DNA of 52,773 nt from Acetomicrobium sp. UBA5826. Lineage in GTDB: Bacteria; Synergistota; Synergistia; Synergistales; Acetomicrobiaceae. The notes beneath the pieces are model-generated. The model was not told the origin of the DNA, ran no database searches, and was given only the letters and a program-made list of their open reading frames with translations. The DNA is taken from positions 1 through 52,773 of the forward strand of contig NZ_DJHF01000023.1 of assembly GCF_002433005.1 (NCBI RefSeq), written 5' to 3'. The position numbers and the translations under genes are program-made. Shown here in pieces: positions 7,660-16,616 of this stretch; position 1 is the stretch's first letter; each line of letters opens with the position of its first letter.

Positions 7660-8477
7660 TGGCGAGGACTGTCTGGTATCCAGGTCATATGGAAAAAGGG
7701 AGAAGAAGGCTGGCCGAACTGGCTTCTCAAGTCGATGTATTTATAGAGGTAAGGGATGCCAGAGCCCCTTTTACCACTTCTTCTCCCCTTATCGGCGAGC
7801 TGGCCAAGCTGAAGCCTGTTTGTATAGTATTGAGCAAAAGAGACCTGGCGGAGGAGGAAAAGACGAAAATCTGGATTAAAGAGTTGTACAAACTTTACCC
7901 CACCTTCGCCTTGAACCTGAGGAGGGGAGTTCCAAGGGAGTTGACGGGCAAACTTTTTGAAATATGCAAAAATCGGCCGAAGTGGAGGGAATTGAGGGTT
8001 GCCATTGTGGGTATACCCAATGTAGGCAAATCCATGTTGCTCAACGCTCTGATCGGTAAAAAGGCATCCAAGGTGGGAGGAATACCGGGTATAACCAGGG
8101 GAGTATCGTGGTACAGATCGGGTAACCTGCTAGTCGTCGATTCTCCCGGAATCCTGGATCCAAAGGCTGATCGAGAAACCCATGTGATGCTGACATGGCT
8201 TGGGTGTTCCAAGGCGGATGTCGTGGGAGATCATGAGACGTTGGCCCTCCAACTGCTGGAGTTTTTGCGCTCTTCAGGTTCAATTCCCAGGTTGCTTGAA
8301 AAGTTTTCCTTGAGTTTTTCCGAAGATAAAGATGTGGCAGAATATCTCGCCGAGATTGGTGGTAAAATAGGCGCCCTTGTCTCTGGAGGCGATGTAGACT
8401 TGACGAGAGCGGGTCAATATTTGCTCGAACGCTTTGCCGCCGGCAAGTTGGGATCCTTTACGCTGGAGATGCCCTAA
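7659..8477 (+). CDS. rbgA: Ribosome biogenesis GTPase RbgA (YlqF)
   Basis: 272-residue circularly permuted GTPase that helps late assembly of the 50S subunit. Motifs occur in the permuted order: SKRDL (G4, about residue 58), then GIPNVGKSML (G1, about 118), then DSPG (G3, about 161). The N-terminus WYPGHMEKGRRRL is the family hallmark. The C-terminal RNA-binding helical region is present. Translationally coupled to lepB by a TGATG overlap and followed by rnhB one base after its stop, the same order as ylqF-rnhB in Bacillus. Confidence 0.95.
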   Translation: MARTVWYPGHMEKGRRRLAELASQVDVFIEVRDARAPFTTSSPLIGELAKLKPVCIVLSKRDLAEEEKTKIWIKELYKLYPTFALNLRRGVPRELTGKLFEICKNRPKWRELRVAIVGIPNVGKSMLLNALIGKKASKVGGIPGITRGVSWYRSGNLLVVDSPGILDPKADRETHVMLTWLGCSKADVVGDHETLALQLLEFLRSSGSIPRLLEKFSLSFSEDKDVAEYLAEIGGKIGALVSGGDVDLTRAGQYLLERFAAGKLGSFTLEMP

Positions 8478-8478
8478 A

Positions 8479-9060
8479 ATGATCGTGGTAGGGGTCGATG
8501 AGGCTGGAAGAGGTCCTTTGGCCGGGCCTGTGGTCGCTGCAGCCGTTGCGGCTACGAGGGAAAAGATGTCTCTGCTGAAGTCTGTGGGCGTAGCCGATTC
8601 AAAGGCCCTGTCTCCAAAGAGGCGGGAAGAGATATTTCTCCTTCTTCTGCGTTATGGTTTTGTCTATAGAGCCCAGGCTGCAAATCCGTGGTTTATCGAC
8701 AGAGCAAACATCCTTCAAGCGACTTTATGGGCCATGGAAAAGGCGGTTTCCTCTCTTCCCCTGTCGCCCGATATCGTGATTGTAGACGGCAATCAAAAAA
8801 TACCCGGTTTGACCTTCCCCCAAAAAGCCTTGCCAAAGGCGGACAAAAATGTCCTGGTAGTAGGAGCTGCCTCTATCGTCGCTAAAGTCATAAGGGATAG
8901 GGTGATGTGCGCATACGATAAGCTCTATCCGGGTTATGGCTTTGCCGTGCACAAAGGCTATCCCACAAAGGAACACAGGATAGCTTTGGCGTTAATGGGC
9001 GCCTCTCCCATTCACAGAAAAACATTCAAATGGAAAGTTGTGAAAGACGATGACCGGTAA
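8479..9060 (+). CDS. rnhB: Ribonuclease HII
   Basis: 193-residue enzyme that cuts the RNA strand of RNA-DNA hybrids and single ribonucleotides in DNA. The signature VGVDEAGRGPLAGPVVAAAV holds the first catalytic Asp and Glu; a further Asp is in VIVDGNQKIPG and the last in VIRDRVMCAYDKLYPGYGF. The ATG at 8479 follows the rbgA stop by one base and puts the signature right at the N-terminus, as in the family. Overlaps the next small gene by 11 bp. Confidence 0.95.
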   Translation: MIVVGVDEAGRGPLAGPVVAAAVAATREKMSLLKSVGVADSKALSPKRREEIFLLLLRYGFVYRAQAANPWFIDRANILQATLWAMEKAVSSLPLSPDIVIVDGNQKIPGLTFPQKALPKADKNVLVVGAASIVAKVIRDRVMCAYDKLYPGYGFAVHKGYPTKEHRIALALMGASPIHRKTFKWKVVKDDDR

Positions 9061-9271
9061 CGTTCAGGGGCCGGAAGCTGTAAAGATAATAGACGAAGCT
9101 CGAAAAAAGGGAATACCCCTCGTGGAAGATTCCCTGTTGGTATCGGTGCTTTTGGGTGTCAACCTTTGGGAGGAGATACCAGAAGAAGCCTATCTTGCAG
9201 TTGCCAGGATACTGGTTTTCCTCAGTAAAATCGATTCGGCCAGAGGAGAAGTACTCGGGAGAGATGGATAA
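9050..9271 (+). CDS. Stand-alone FlhB C-terminal-domain protein (YlqH-like)
   Basis: 73 residues homologous to the distal half of the cytoplasmic C-terminal domain of FlhB/YscU, with the recognisable run DEARKKGIPLVEDSLLVSVL then EEIPEEAYLAVARILVFL. The membrane part and the NPTH autocleavage loop of FlhB are absent, so it cannot be an export-gate switch by itself. Bacillus has the same orphan domain (YlqH) two genes after rbgA and next to rnhB, so the arrangement is conserved. The gene overlaps both rnhB (11 bp) and yraN (8 bp). Role unknown. Confidence 0.82.
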   Translation: MTGNVQGPEAVKIIDEARKKGIPLVEDSLLVSVLLGVNLWEEIPEEAYLAVARILVFLSKIDSARGEVLGRDG

Positions 9272-9641
9272 AAAGAATAAAAAGGACTTGGGGCGCTGGG
9301 GGGAGGATTTGGCCGCTTCCATAGTGTCTCGGATGGGTTATGAGATTTTGATGAGAAACGTTACTTTCAGGGGAGGAGAGCTTGACATTGTCGCCCTGGA
9401 CGGCGATGAGTTGGTGATCCTGGAGGTCAGGGTGCGCACGAAGGGAAAGGTGCAGTCTCCCACAGAAAGCGTCGGTCCCAGAAAGGTCAAAAGGCTTCTT
9501 CGCGCGGGCAGCCTGCTGGTAGAGAGGCTTGAATGGGATGGCCCCTGGAGGTTGGATGTTATGGGTATAACGTTGGGCGGTGACGTTGCAAAAGGATATG
9601 AGTGTGAGTACATCAAAGATATTACGTTAGGAATGATATAG
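9264..9641 (+). CDS. yraN: UPF0102/YraN family endonuclease-like protein
   Basis: 125 residues of the UPF0102 (YraN) family, a small Holliday-junction-resolvase/nuclease-like fold of unconfirmed activity. The motif order LGRWGEDLAASIVSRMGYEIL, then GGELDIVALDGDELVILEVRVR gives the nuclease-type Glu, Asp and E-x-R/K residues (GELDIVA...EVRVR). The ATG at 9264 is chosen because the product then starts at the usual family start, a few residues before LGRWGE. It abuts comM, as it does in many genomes (yraN, comM and dprA often cluster). Confidence 0.9.
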   Translation: MDKKNKKDLGRWGEDLAASIVSRMGYEILMRNVTFRGGELDIVALDGDELVILEVRVRTKGKVQSPTESVGPRKVKRLLRAGSLLVERLEWDGPWRLDVMGITLGGDVAKGYECEYIKDITLGMI

Positions 9642-11144
9642 ATGAATCGCATTTACGGTCTTACCTTAAGAGGTATCGATGCTCTTCCCGTAGAAGTGGA
9701 AGTATGCGTTACCGGAGGTTTATTTTCCATATCAATTGTTGGTTTAGCCGATACTGCGGTCAAGGAGGCACGGGAAAGGGTGCGCATTGCGCTGGGAACC
9801 TTGGGGATTAAGCTTAAGGGTCATATAGCTGTAAACCTGGCGCCGGCTGATTTGCCCAAGGAAGGCGCCCTCCTTGACTTGCCCATGGCTGTCGGTATTG
9901 CCAGAGAAGCCGGTTTTATACCAAAGGACGTCAGTGGGATTTTCATGGGAGAGCTGGCTTTGGACGGGCGTTTGCGCAAGGTTAAGGGAGGAGTGCCCGC
10001 AGCCTTCCTTTCCCGCGAGATGGGCCTTCCCCTTTTCATCCCCCGAGGAAACGCCCAGGAAGCGTCTATGGTCCAAGGTGTTGAAGTCTACAGTTGTTCA
10101 AACATTGCGGAGCTATTTTCACATCTAAGGGGCGAGAGTAGGCTGAAGAAGCTCGATTTCTCTCTACCCGAGGCGAAGGTGGTCGAGGTTGAGCCGGATT
10201 TCGCCGACATAAAGGGACACGTCGCTGCCAAGAGGGGCATGGAAATTGCTGCAGCGGGCCATCATAATTTGGCTTTAATCGGCGCTCCGGGTTCGGGCAA
10301 GACCATGTTGGCCAAGGCCCTTCGCGGCATTCTTCCTCCTCTTTCGGATGAAGAATTGATAGAGGTTATGAGGATAAGAAGCGCTCGAGGGGCCTCGATC
10401 GAAGTCGAGAGGGCCAGGCCCTTCAGGCCTGTGCATCATACCGCAAGCGTGGTAGCACTCTGCGGCGGAGGATCGGATCTAAGGCCGGGGGAGATCAGCC
10501 TTGCACATAGGGGTGTACTTTTTCTGGACGAAATAACCGAGTTCAGAAGGGACGTACTGGAGGCGCTGAGACAGCCGCTGGAGGACGGGTGTATAACCGT
10601 CAGCAGGGCGGCCGGAAGTGTTGTCTATCCCGCTTCGGTATTGCTCGTAACGGCATCTAATCCATGCCCCTGCGGTTATTTGGGTGATTCTGCGAGAAAC
10701 TGCACGTGTTCGCCGGGCGATATAGAGAGGTACTCGAGAAAGCTGTCCGGTCCCATATTGGACCGTATTGACCTTCGGTTGCAGATACCGAGGCTTACGC
10801 CCGATGAATTGCTGGAATTGGACGGAACTGGCGAAAGTTCATTCGAAATAAGACAGCGGGTGATAAAGGCTAGAGAGCTTCAGATTGAAAGATGGAGCTC
10901 CTTTGGCGTGAAGTGCAATGCCGAATTGAGCGAAAACATGATAAAGAAGCATCTTGGTTTGTCCAAAAACGGCAGGGCCTTTCTCAAGTCGCTTGGCGCT
11001 GCATTTAAACTTACTGGGCGAGGATTCAGTCGCGTCCTCAAGGTTGCAAGGACCATAGCCGATCTCGCTGGAGATAAAACGGTCGACGAGCCCCACCTTG
11101 CTGAAGCGCTTGCCTATAGAGGAGGTTTTTTCTTTGAAAGATGA
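9642..11144 (+). CDS. comM: ComM/YifB family Mg-chelatase-like AAA+ ATPase
   Basis: 500 residues. In Gram-negative competent bacteria ComM is a hexameric helicase that extends branch migration during natural transformation. Domains: an N-terminal Lon-like fold beginning YGLTLRGIDALPVEVEV, the Walker A GAPGSGKTMLAKALRGILPP (about 214-233), Walker B VLFLDEITEF, sensor ASNPCPCGYLGD with a Cys pair further on (CTCSPGD), and the C-terminal Mg_chelatase_C block. The ATG follows the yraN stop directly. Placement before dprA supports a DNA uptake/recombination role. Confidence 0.93.
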   Translation: MNRIYGLTLRGIDALPVEVEVCVTGGLFSISIVGLADTAVKEARERVRIALGTLGIKLKGHIAVNLAPADLPKEGALLDLPMAVGIAREAGFIPKDVSGIFMGELALDGRLRKVKGGVPAAFLSREMGLPLFIPRGNAQEASMVQGVEVYSCSNIAELFSHLRGESRLKKLDFSLPEAKVVEVEPDFADIKGHVAAKRGMEIAAAGHHNLALIGAPGSGKTMLAKALRGILPPLSDEELIEVMRIRSARGASIEVERARPFRPVHHTASVVALCGGGSDLRPGEISLAHRGVLFLDEITEFRRDVLEALRQPLEDGCITVSRAAGSVVYPASVLLVTASNPCPCGYLGDSARNCTCSPGDIERYSRKLSGPILDRIDLRLQIPRLTPDELLELDGTGESSFEIRQRVIKARELQIERWSSFGVKCNAELSENMIKKHLGLSKNGRAFLKSLGAAFKLTGRGFSRVLKVARTIADLAGDKTVDEPHLAEALAYRGGFFFER

Positions 11145-12258
11145 GGAATTATCGATCCTTCTTGCATTGAACGCTCTAAGGCAATTCAACGGCCATTTGA
11201 TAAACGATTTGAAATGCAAATCCGTATCCTTGCTTGACCTGGCTGCCTCTCCCTCTGCGATAAGGGAATTTACGAGATCGGAGAGCGTCATTCAAAGGTG
11301 GTATGAGATGCTGTCTAAGGGTTGGCATTTCAGGGAACTGGAGCGATGTCGTGCAAAGGGCATCGAAATTCTTGTGTGGGGAGAGGAGGGTTACCCCTCT
11401 TCCCTGGATCGATTGTCCGACCCTCCCCTGTTGCTTTATTGGTGGGGAAACAATCCTAGATTAGACAAAGCTGCCGTGGCCTTGGTGGGCACGAGAAGAT
11501 GCAGCAACTACGGTGGAAAGGTTGCTTTTGAGTTGGCCTTTAAAATGGCCGAAGAGGGTTTTCCCATCGTAAGCGGCGGCGCTTACGGAATAGACGCAAG
11601 AGCTCACAGGGGAGCTCTGGAAGCCGGAGGAGTTTCCCTTTCTGTCTTTGGAACGGGAGTGGATGTATTTTATCCTGCCAAAAACGAGACCCTATTTGAG
11701 GGTTTGAAGGAAAAGGGAGCCCTGGTCTCTGAATACCCCCTCGGGACGAAGGGCATGCCGTGGAATTTTCCGGAGCGCAACAGGATCATTGTTGGGTTGG
11801 CTGAGGTGGTCGTAGTGGTAGAGGCACCCATCAAAAGCGGGGCCATGATAACGGGGCGAATTGCCATGGAATGCGGAGTGGAGCTTTGGGCTGTTCCCGG
11901 AAGGATCAACGAAGGAGTGGCCAGGGGCTCCAATCTGCTGATATTTGATGGAGCGTACCCATTGATCGATGTTGATTCTTTCGTGCATTTGATGAAGGGC
12001 TCTCCCGAAGGGTTTTTGGTAAAGGGACAAAGCGAAGTGTCTTTGGCGGAGTTGGACGATGGGGAAAGGCGTGTTTACGGGCTTTTAAGGGAGAAGGGCG
12101 ATAGGACTGTTGACAATATCTCTCTAGAATGTAAAATGACGCCTGCCCAGGTGTTTACTATGTTGACAAAACTTGAGTCTCGGGGCCTGGTCTCAGCGAC
12201 GGGGCCGGGACGATGGGGAGCAAACGCTTTTATGGAAGGTGAAAAAGGTGTCGGATAA
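11134..12258 (+). CDS. dprA: DNA processing protein DprA (Smf)
   Basis: 374 residues; DprA binds incoming single-stranded DNA and loads RecA in natural transformation. The Rossmann core is clear: ALVGTRRCSNYGGKVAFELA, then VSGGAYGIDARAHRGAL, then GTGVDVFYPAKN and FPERNRIIVGLAE. A C-terminal winged-helix domain (about 310-374) with ALxxLE-type KLESRGLV is present. The start is a TTG at 11134 with GGAGG 8 bp upstream, reached 11 bp before the comM stop; no ATG fits. Overlaps topA by 11 bp. Confidence 0.93.
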   Translation: MKDEELSILLALNALRQFNGHLINDLKCKSVSLLDLAASPSAIREFTRSESVIQRWYEMLSKGWHFRELERCRAKGIEILVWGEEGYPSSLDRLSDPPLLLYWWGNNPRLDKAAVALVGTRRCSNYGGKVAFELAFKMAEEGFPIVSGGAYGIDARAHRGALEAGGVSLSVFGTGVDVFYPAKNETLFEGLKEKGALVSEYPLGTKGMPWNFPERNRIIVGLAEVVVVVEAPIKSGAMITGRIAMECGVELWAVPGRINEGVARGSNLLIFDGAYPLIDVDSFVHLMKGSPEGFLVKGQSEVSLAELDDGERRVYGLLREKGDRTVDNISLECKMTPAQVFTMLTKLESRGLVSATGPGRWGANAFMEGEKGVG

Positions 12259-14323
12259 AACTTTAGTGATAGTCGAATCACCTACTAAAGCTAAGACTTT
12301 GAAAAAAATACTAGGTCGTAAATATGATATAAAGGCAAGTAACGGGCATGTAAGAGATCTTCCCAAAAGCAGATTGGGCGTCGATATAGAAAATAATTTC
12401 GAGCCGGAATACATCCTCGTCAGAGGCAAGGGCCCGTTGGTTCGAGAGCTTAAAAGAGCTGCTCAGAAGGCAAAGAATGTATTGCTTGCTTCTGACCCGG
12501 ATAGGGAGGGAGAAGCAATAGCCTGGCATTTGGCGAATCTATTGTCCATATCTTGCGAAGAGCCTTGCAGGGTTCGTATGTATGAAATAACGCCCCGAGC
12601 CGTAAAAGAGGCTTTTTCTAAGGCCGAACCGATAGACATGGATAAGGTCGACGCACAACAGTCCAGAAGGCTTGTGGACAGGCTCATGGGTTATAGCTTG
12701 AGCCCTCTGCTGTGGAAAAAGGTTAAGGCCGGGCTTTCGGCAGGCAGGGTTCAATCGGTAGCCCTTAGGCTTATTTGCGAGAAGGAAGCGGAAATAAAGG
12801 CCTTTGTCCCCCAGGAATACTGGGTCATTGCCGCAGTGGCAGAAGGGGAAAGGGGACAGTTTTCGCTAAAGCTTGCCAAGAAGGACGGCAAAAACATAAG
12901 GGTTACGAATGCCATTGATGCCCAGGCCGTATATAACGAATTGCTGTCTTTGTCCTATGTGGTCTCGAAGTTCGATACGAAAGAGGGTAAGAGAAACCCT
13001 CTTCCGCCCTTTAAAACCAGCACCCTCCAACAGGAAGCGGCAAGACGGCTTGGTTTTTCTCCCCAGAAGACCATGCGCGTAGCCCAAAGCTTATACGAAG
13101 GGATCGATCTGCCCGGGCAGGGGCCTGTGGGTCTGATTACCTATATGCGGACAGATAGCCTGCGCATAGCTCCGGAAGGTATAGCTATGGCTCGCAAGTT
13201 CATAGAGGAAAACTACGGAGAAAGGTATTTGCCGGAAAAACCCCATCAGTATATATCCAAGGAGCGGTCTCAAGATGCTCATGAGGCTATAAGGCCTACT
13301 AATGTCCGTTTGGTGCCCGAAGAAATAGAAGCTCACTTGACGAAAGATCAAAAGGCCTTGTACGAGCTGATATGGAAGCGTTTTTTGGCTTCCCAAATGG
13401 AGCCTGCTGTCGTGGCCAGGACTAACCTGGAGGTGGAAGCAGGGCCTTACACCTTGAGACAAAGCGGAGTGACTTTGATTTTCGACGGTTGGAGCAGGCT
13501 TTGGCCGCTAGAAATGAAGGAGGAAATCTTGCCCGAGGCGGAGGTCGGAGAGGTGTTGAAGTTGTTGAAACTCGATAAAGAACAAAAATTCACCAAACCG
13601 CCTTCCAGATATACGGAGTCGGGCTTAGTTAAGGTCTTGGAAGAGAAGGGAATAGGCAGACCGTCGACGTATGCGACAATAATACAGACGCTTTACGACA
13701 GACATTACGTAGAGAGAGACGAAGCCAAGAAGCTTTTTCCCACGGAGCTTGGGATTACGGTAAATTCCTTTTTGGTGGAACACTTTCAGTCTCTGATCAA
13801 TGTCGAATTTACGGCGAAGATGGAGGACGAGCTGGACAAAGTGGAGAGGGGCGAGGCATCTTGGCTTTCGGTAGTCAGGGAATTTTGGGTTCACTTTGAG
13901 GGCATTTTAAAAAGCGTCCAAAACGTGGCCAAGGTGGAAGTGCCCGTCGAAACTATAGACGAAAAGTGTCCCCTTTGCGGTGCCCAGTTAATCGTAAAAC
14001 ACGGCCGTTACGGTAAATTTATAGCCTGTTCGGCCTATCCTGATTGTAAATATACGAGAAATTTCAAAAACAGCTTAGACATACCCTGTCCCAAGTGCGG
14101 CGAAGGCAAGGTGGTGCTCCTTCGTTCAAAAAACAGAAGGCCCTTTTATGGTTGCTCTAGATATCCCAAATGCGATTTCGTAAGTTGGAGCAAGCCCACC
14201 GGAGAAATTTGTCCCAAGTGCGGCGGCCCTATTGTGGTTAAAAGAAAGGCAGTAAAGTGCGCCGATTGCGGATATGAAAAGGAGGAAATTCCCGATGATG
14301 CCGGAGCCGTTGGAGAAAGATAA
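12248..14323 (+). CDS. topA: DNA topoisomerase I
   Basis: 691-residue type IA topoisomerase that relaxes negative supercoils through a 5' phosphotyrosine. The TOPRIM start is LVIVESPTKAKTLKKIL, with ASDPDREGEAIAWHL holding the acidic metal triad; the active-site Tyr299 is in GLITYMRTDSLR. Three C-terminal tetracysteine zinc ribbons start near residue 574 (CPLCG...CSAYPDC, CPKCG...CSRYPKC, CPKCG...CADCG). The GTG at 12248 is used, with AAGG about 9 bp upstream; the reading starts normally just before the TOPRIM core. Overlaps both dprA and trmFO. Confidence 0.96.
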   Translation: MSDKTLVIVESPTKAKTLKKILGRKYDIKASNGHVRDLPKSRLGVDIENNFEPEYILVRGKGPLVRELKRAAQKAKNVLLASDPDREGEAIAWHLANLLSISCEEPCRVRMYEITPRAVKEAFSKAEPIDMDKVDAQQSRRLVDRLMGYSLSPLLWKKVKAGLSAGRVQSVALRLICEKEAEIKAFVPQEYWVIAAVAEGERGQFSLKLAKKDGKNIRVTNAIDAQAVYNELLSLSYVVSKFDTKEGKRNPLPPFKTSTLQQEAARRLGFSPQKTMRVAQSLYEGIDLPGQGPVGLITYMRTDSLRIAPEGIAMARKFIEENYGERYLPEKPHQYISKERSQDAHEAIRPTNVRLVPEEIEAHLTKDQKALYELIWKRFLASQMEPAVVARTNLEVEAGPYTLRQSGVTLIFDGWSRLWPLEMKEEILPEAEVGEVLKLLKLDKEQKFTKPPSRYTESGLVKVLEEKGIGRPSTYATIIQTLYDRHYVERDEAKKLFPTELGITVNSFLVEHFQSLINVEFTAKMEDELDKVERGEASWLSVVREFWVHFEGILKSVQNVAKVEVPVETIDEKCPLCGAQLIVKHGRYGKFIACSAYPDCKYTRNFKNSLDIPCPKCGEGKVVLLRSKNRRPFYGCSRYPKCDFVSWSKPTGEICPKCGGPIVVKRKAVKCADCGYEKEEIPDDAGAVGER

Positions 14324-15632
14324 TTTGGCGGTGACTATCGTCGGGGGAGGGCTTGCGGGAAGCGAGGCTGCCTATCAGCTCGCCAAGAGAGGAATTAAGG
14401 TAAGGCTTTACGAAATGAGGCCCAAAAAATATCCTCCGGCACACAGGACATCGAAATTTGCTGAACTTGTCTGCAGCAACTCCCTCGGTTCCGACGTGCT
14501 TTCAAGCCCTGCTGGCATTTTAAAGGCCGAGCTTAGAGAACTTGATAGCTTGATAATAAAATGCGCTGATCTGCATAAAGTTCCTGCCGGTTGGGCCCTT
14601 GCCGTGGATAGAGAGGCCTTCAGCGAAGAGGTTACCTCCAGGATAGGGTCGATGCCTTCGGTGGAAATAATAAGGGATGAGGTCGAAAAAATCGGAGGAG
14701 GGCCTGCGATAGTTGCGAGTGGCCCCCTGACTTCGCCTTCGCTGGCCTCCGACCTTAAGGCTTTGGTCGGCGAAGATTTTTTGTACTTCTACGATGCCGT
14801 CGCTCCTGTGGTGCTGCGGGAGAGTATAAACATGGAGATAGCTTTCTACGGCAGTCGTTACGGTTATGGCGAAGATTACATTAACTGTCCGCTAAACGAG
14901 GAGGAATATCAGCGTTTCTATGAGACTCTAATAGAAGGCGAAGTGGCCATGCGCCATGAGTTCGAAGAGGAGCATTTCTTCGAAGGATGTTTGCCCGTAG
15001 AGGTGATAGCGAAAAGAGGACGTGATGCTCTGAGGTATGGGCCCATGAGACCGGTGGGCCTCAAAGATCCGCGAAGCGGGAGAGAGCCTTACGCCATCGT
15101 TCAGCTGCGACAGGACGATAAAGAAGGAAGGCTTTATAACATTGTCGGCTTTCAGACTAGCTTGAGATGGTCCGAGCAGGACAGGATCTTTCGCCTCGTC
15201 CCGGGGTTGGAGGAAGCCGAGTTTGCAAGATATGGTGTTATGCACAGAAACATCTACGTCAATGCTCCTGTAGTGCTCGATGAATATCTGAGGTTGAAGG
15301 GTTTCGATGATCTTTTTCTCGCAGGCCAATTGGCGGGCGTGGAAGGTTACGTGGAGAGCACGGCCATGGGATTGGTCGCCGCTTTAAACATGTTTTGTTT
15401 GCTAAAGGGTAACGCCCTTCTGTCGTGGCCCAGGGAGACTGCCATTGGCTCTTTGTTATGGTATCTGAACAATGCCAATCCCAAATCCTTTCAACCCATG
15501 AACATCAACCTGGGGTTGTTGCCACCCCTGCCGAAAAAGATAAAGGACAAAAGGCGACGTTGTGAAGCGATAGCTAGCAAAGCACTGGAGTCTCTTCGTG
15601 CCTTTATGGAATCCCGGAGTGAGCTGTTTTAA
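14295..15632 (+). CDS. trmFO: FAD- and folate-dependent tRNA (m5U54) methyltransferase TrmFO
   Basis: 445 residues. It makes ribothymidine 54 in the T loop of tRNA with methylenetetrahydrofolate and FADH2, as in Bacillus Gid. The FAD-binding GGGLAGSEAAYQLAKRGI opens the protein; LYEMRP, AELVCSNSLGSD and CxGxxxVEGYxES-type LAGQLAGVEGYVESTAMG are the family markers. GGAGG at 14281-14285 fixes the ATG at 14295, 29 bp inside topA. The order topA-trmFO-xer is that of Bacillus. Confidence 0.96.
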   Translation: MMPEPLEKDNLAVTIVGGGLAGSEAAYQLAKRGIKVRLYEMRPKKYPPAHRTSKFAELVCSNSLGSDVLSSPAGILKAELRELDSLIIKCADLHKVPAGWALAVDREAFSEEVTSRIGSMPSVEIIRDEVEKIGGGPAIVASGPLTSPSLASDLKALVGEDFLYFYDAVAPVVLRESINMEIAFYGSRYGYGEDYINCPLNEEEYQRFYETLIEGEVAMRHEFEEEHFFEGCLPVEVIAKRGRDALRYGPMRPVGLKDPRSGREPYAIVQLRQDDKEGRLYNIVGFQTSLRWSEQDRIFRLVPGLEEAEFARYGVMHRNIYVNAPVVLDEYLRLKGFDDLFLAGQLAGVEGYVESTAMGLVAALNMFCLLKGNALLSWPRETAIGSLLWYLNNANPKSFQPMNINLGLLPPLPKKIKDKRRRCEAIASKALESLRAFMESRSELF

Positions 15633-15707
15633 TGTAATGACAATTCTTCGTGTCAATTTTATCGAAAAGACGCAATTAATCAGAATATACTTTTATTTTC
15701 AGCAATA

Positions 15708-15716
15708 TGATATAAT
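15708..15716 (+). promoter_or_regulatory. Extended -10 promoter, apparently giving a leaderless xer mRNA
   Basis: TGATATAAT is a perfect extended -10 element. Only six bases (TTGCGC) separate it from the ATG at 15723, so transcription would start at or next to the A of the start codon. No Shine-Dalgarno is present. The -35 region (TACTTT at 17 bp) is weak. Confidence 0.6.
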
Positions 15717-15722
15717 TTGCGC

Positions 15723-16616
15723 ATGAGCGAAAATATTTCTTCCTCGGTCGATGCCTTTTTGGAATATTTGAAATATGCAAGCGGAAGGACGGACAACACC
15801 GTCATAAATTACGCAGTTGACCTCTCTCAGTTTGTCGACTACGTAATCTCACAAGGTGTGGAGGAGGTCGAGAAAATCGAGCAGGCTCACATTCGCGCCT
15901 TTCTCAGGGAACTGGCGGCATATGGATATTCTAAAAGCTCGGTGTTGAGGAAGCTGTCGTCTCTGAGAAGTTGGACGAACTTCTTGCTTCAAAGCGGAAA
16001 GCTGACCTCTGATCCTACCAAAGGTGTTAGGGGGCCGAAAGAGCCCAAGAGGCTGCCCAGAGCGTTGGCATACGAAGATGTTAAAATGATGCTTGAGCAC
16101 GGTCCTAACGGTGAATTTGAGATAAGGGACAGAGCTATACTAGAACTTCTGTACGGTTGTGGTTTGAGGGTTGCCGAGTTGGTCGCCCTGGATTGGGAAG
16201 ATGTGGATATAGAGGAAAGATGGTTACGAGTCAAGGGTAAGGGGGAGAAGGAGCGTTTGGTTCCAATGGGAAGGCATGCCCAGAAGGCATTGAGGGAATG
16301 GCAGGTTTTTTTAGGAAAATTGAGCGGCCCCTTATTTCCCGGAGACGGTTGCGAACGTATTGCCGTGCGGACGGTGCACAGGGTCGTCTCCAGGGCTGCG
16401 AAAAGGGTTGGGCTAGCAGGCGTAAGCCCCCACATGCTTCGTCACAGCTTTGCAACTCACATGCTGGAAGGGGGAGCTTCCTTGAGGGTACTGCAGGAAT
16501 TGTTGGGGCACCAGAGTTTGGTCACCACTCAAAGATATCTCAAGATCAGTTACGAGCAATTGAAAAAAAGTTATATAAATGCCCATCCCAGGGGGAGAGG
16601 TGAAAAAGATGTTTAA
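15723..16616 (+). CDS. xerC: Tyrosine recombinase XerC/XerD family (CodV-like)
   Basis: 297 residues. Xer recombinases resolve chromosome dimers at dif. The N-terminal SAM-like core-binding domain (FLEYLKYASG...NYAVDLSQFVDY) and the C-terminal catalytic domain are complete, with the catalytic set in GCGLRVAEL (Arg), HMLRHSFATHML (His and Arg), and LGHQSLVTTQRYLK (His and nucleophile Tyr). The ATG at 15723 gives the normal family start. It lies directly after a -10 box and lacks a ribosome site. It overlaps hslV by 8 bp and takes the place of codV in the Bacillus codV-clpQ-clpY-codY operon. XerC and XerD cannot be separated with certainty here. Confidence 0.92.
   Translation: MSENISSSVDAFLEYLKYASGRTDNTVINYAVDLSQFVDYVISQGVEEVEKIEQAHIRAFLRELAAYGYSKSSVLRKLSSLRSWTNFLLQSGKLTSDPTKGVRGPKEPKRLPRALAYEDVKMMLEHGPNGEFEIRDRAILELLYGCGLRVAELVALDWEDVDIEERWLRVKGKGEKERLVPMGRHAQKALREWQVFLGKLSGPLFPGDGCERIAVRTVHRVVSRAAKRVGLAGVSPHMLRHSFATHMLEGGASLRVLQELLGHQSLVTTQRYLKISYEQLKKSYINAHPRGRGEKDV

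Noticed and set aside
15633..15700. Terminator GACAATTCTTCGTGTC after trmFO
   Set aside because: Only 4 bp of stem and a short T stretch; too weak to call.
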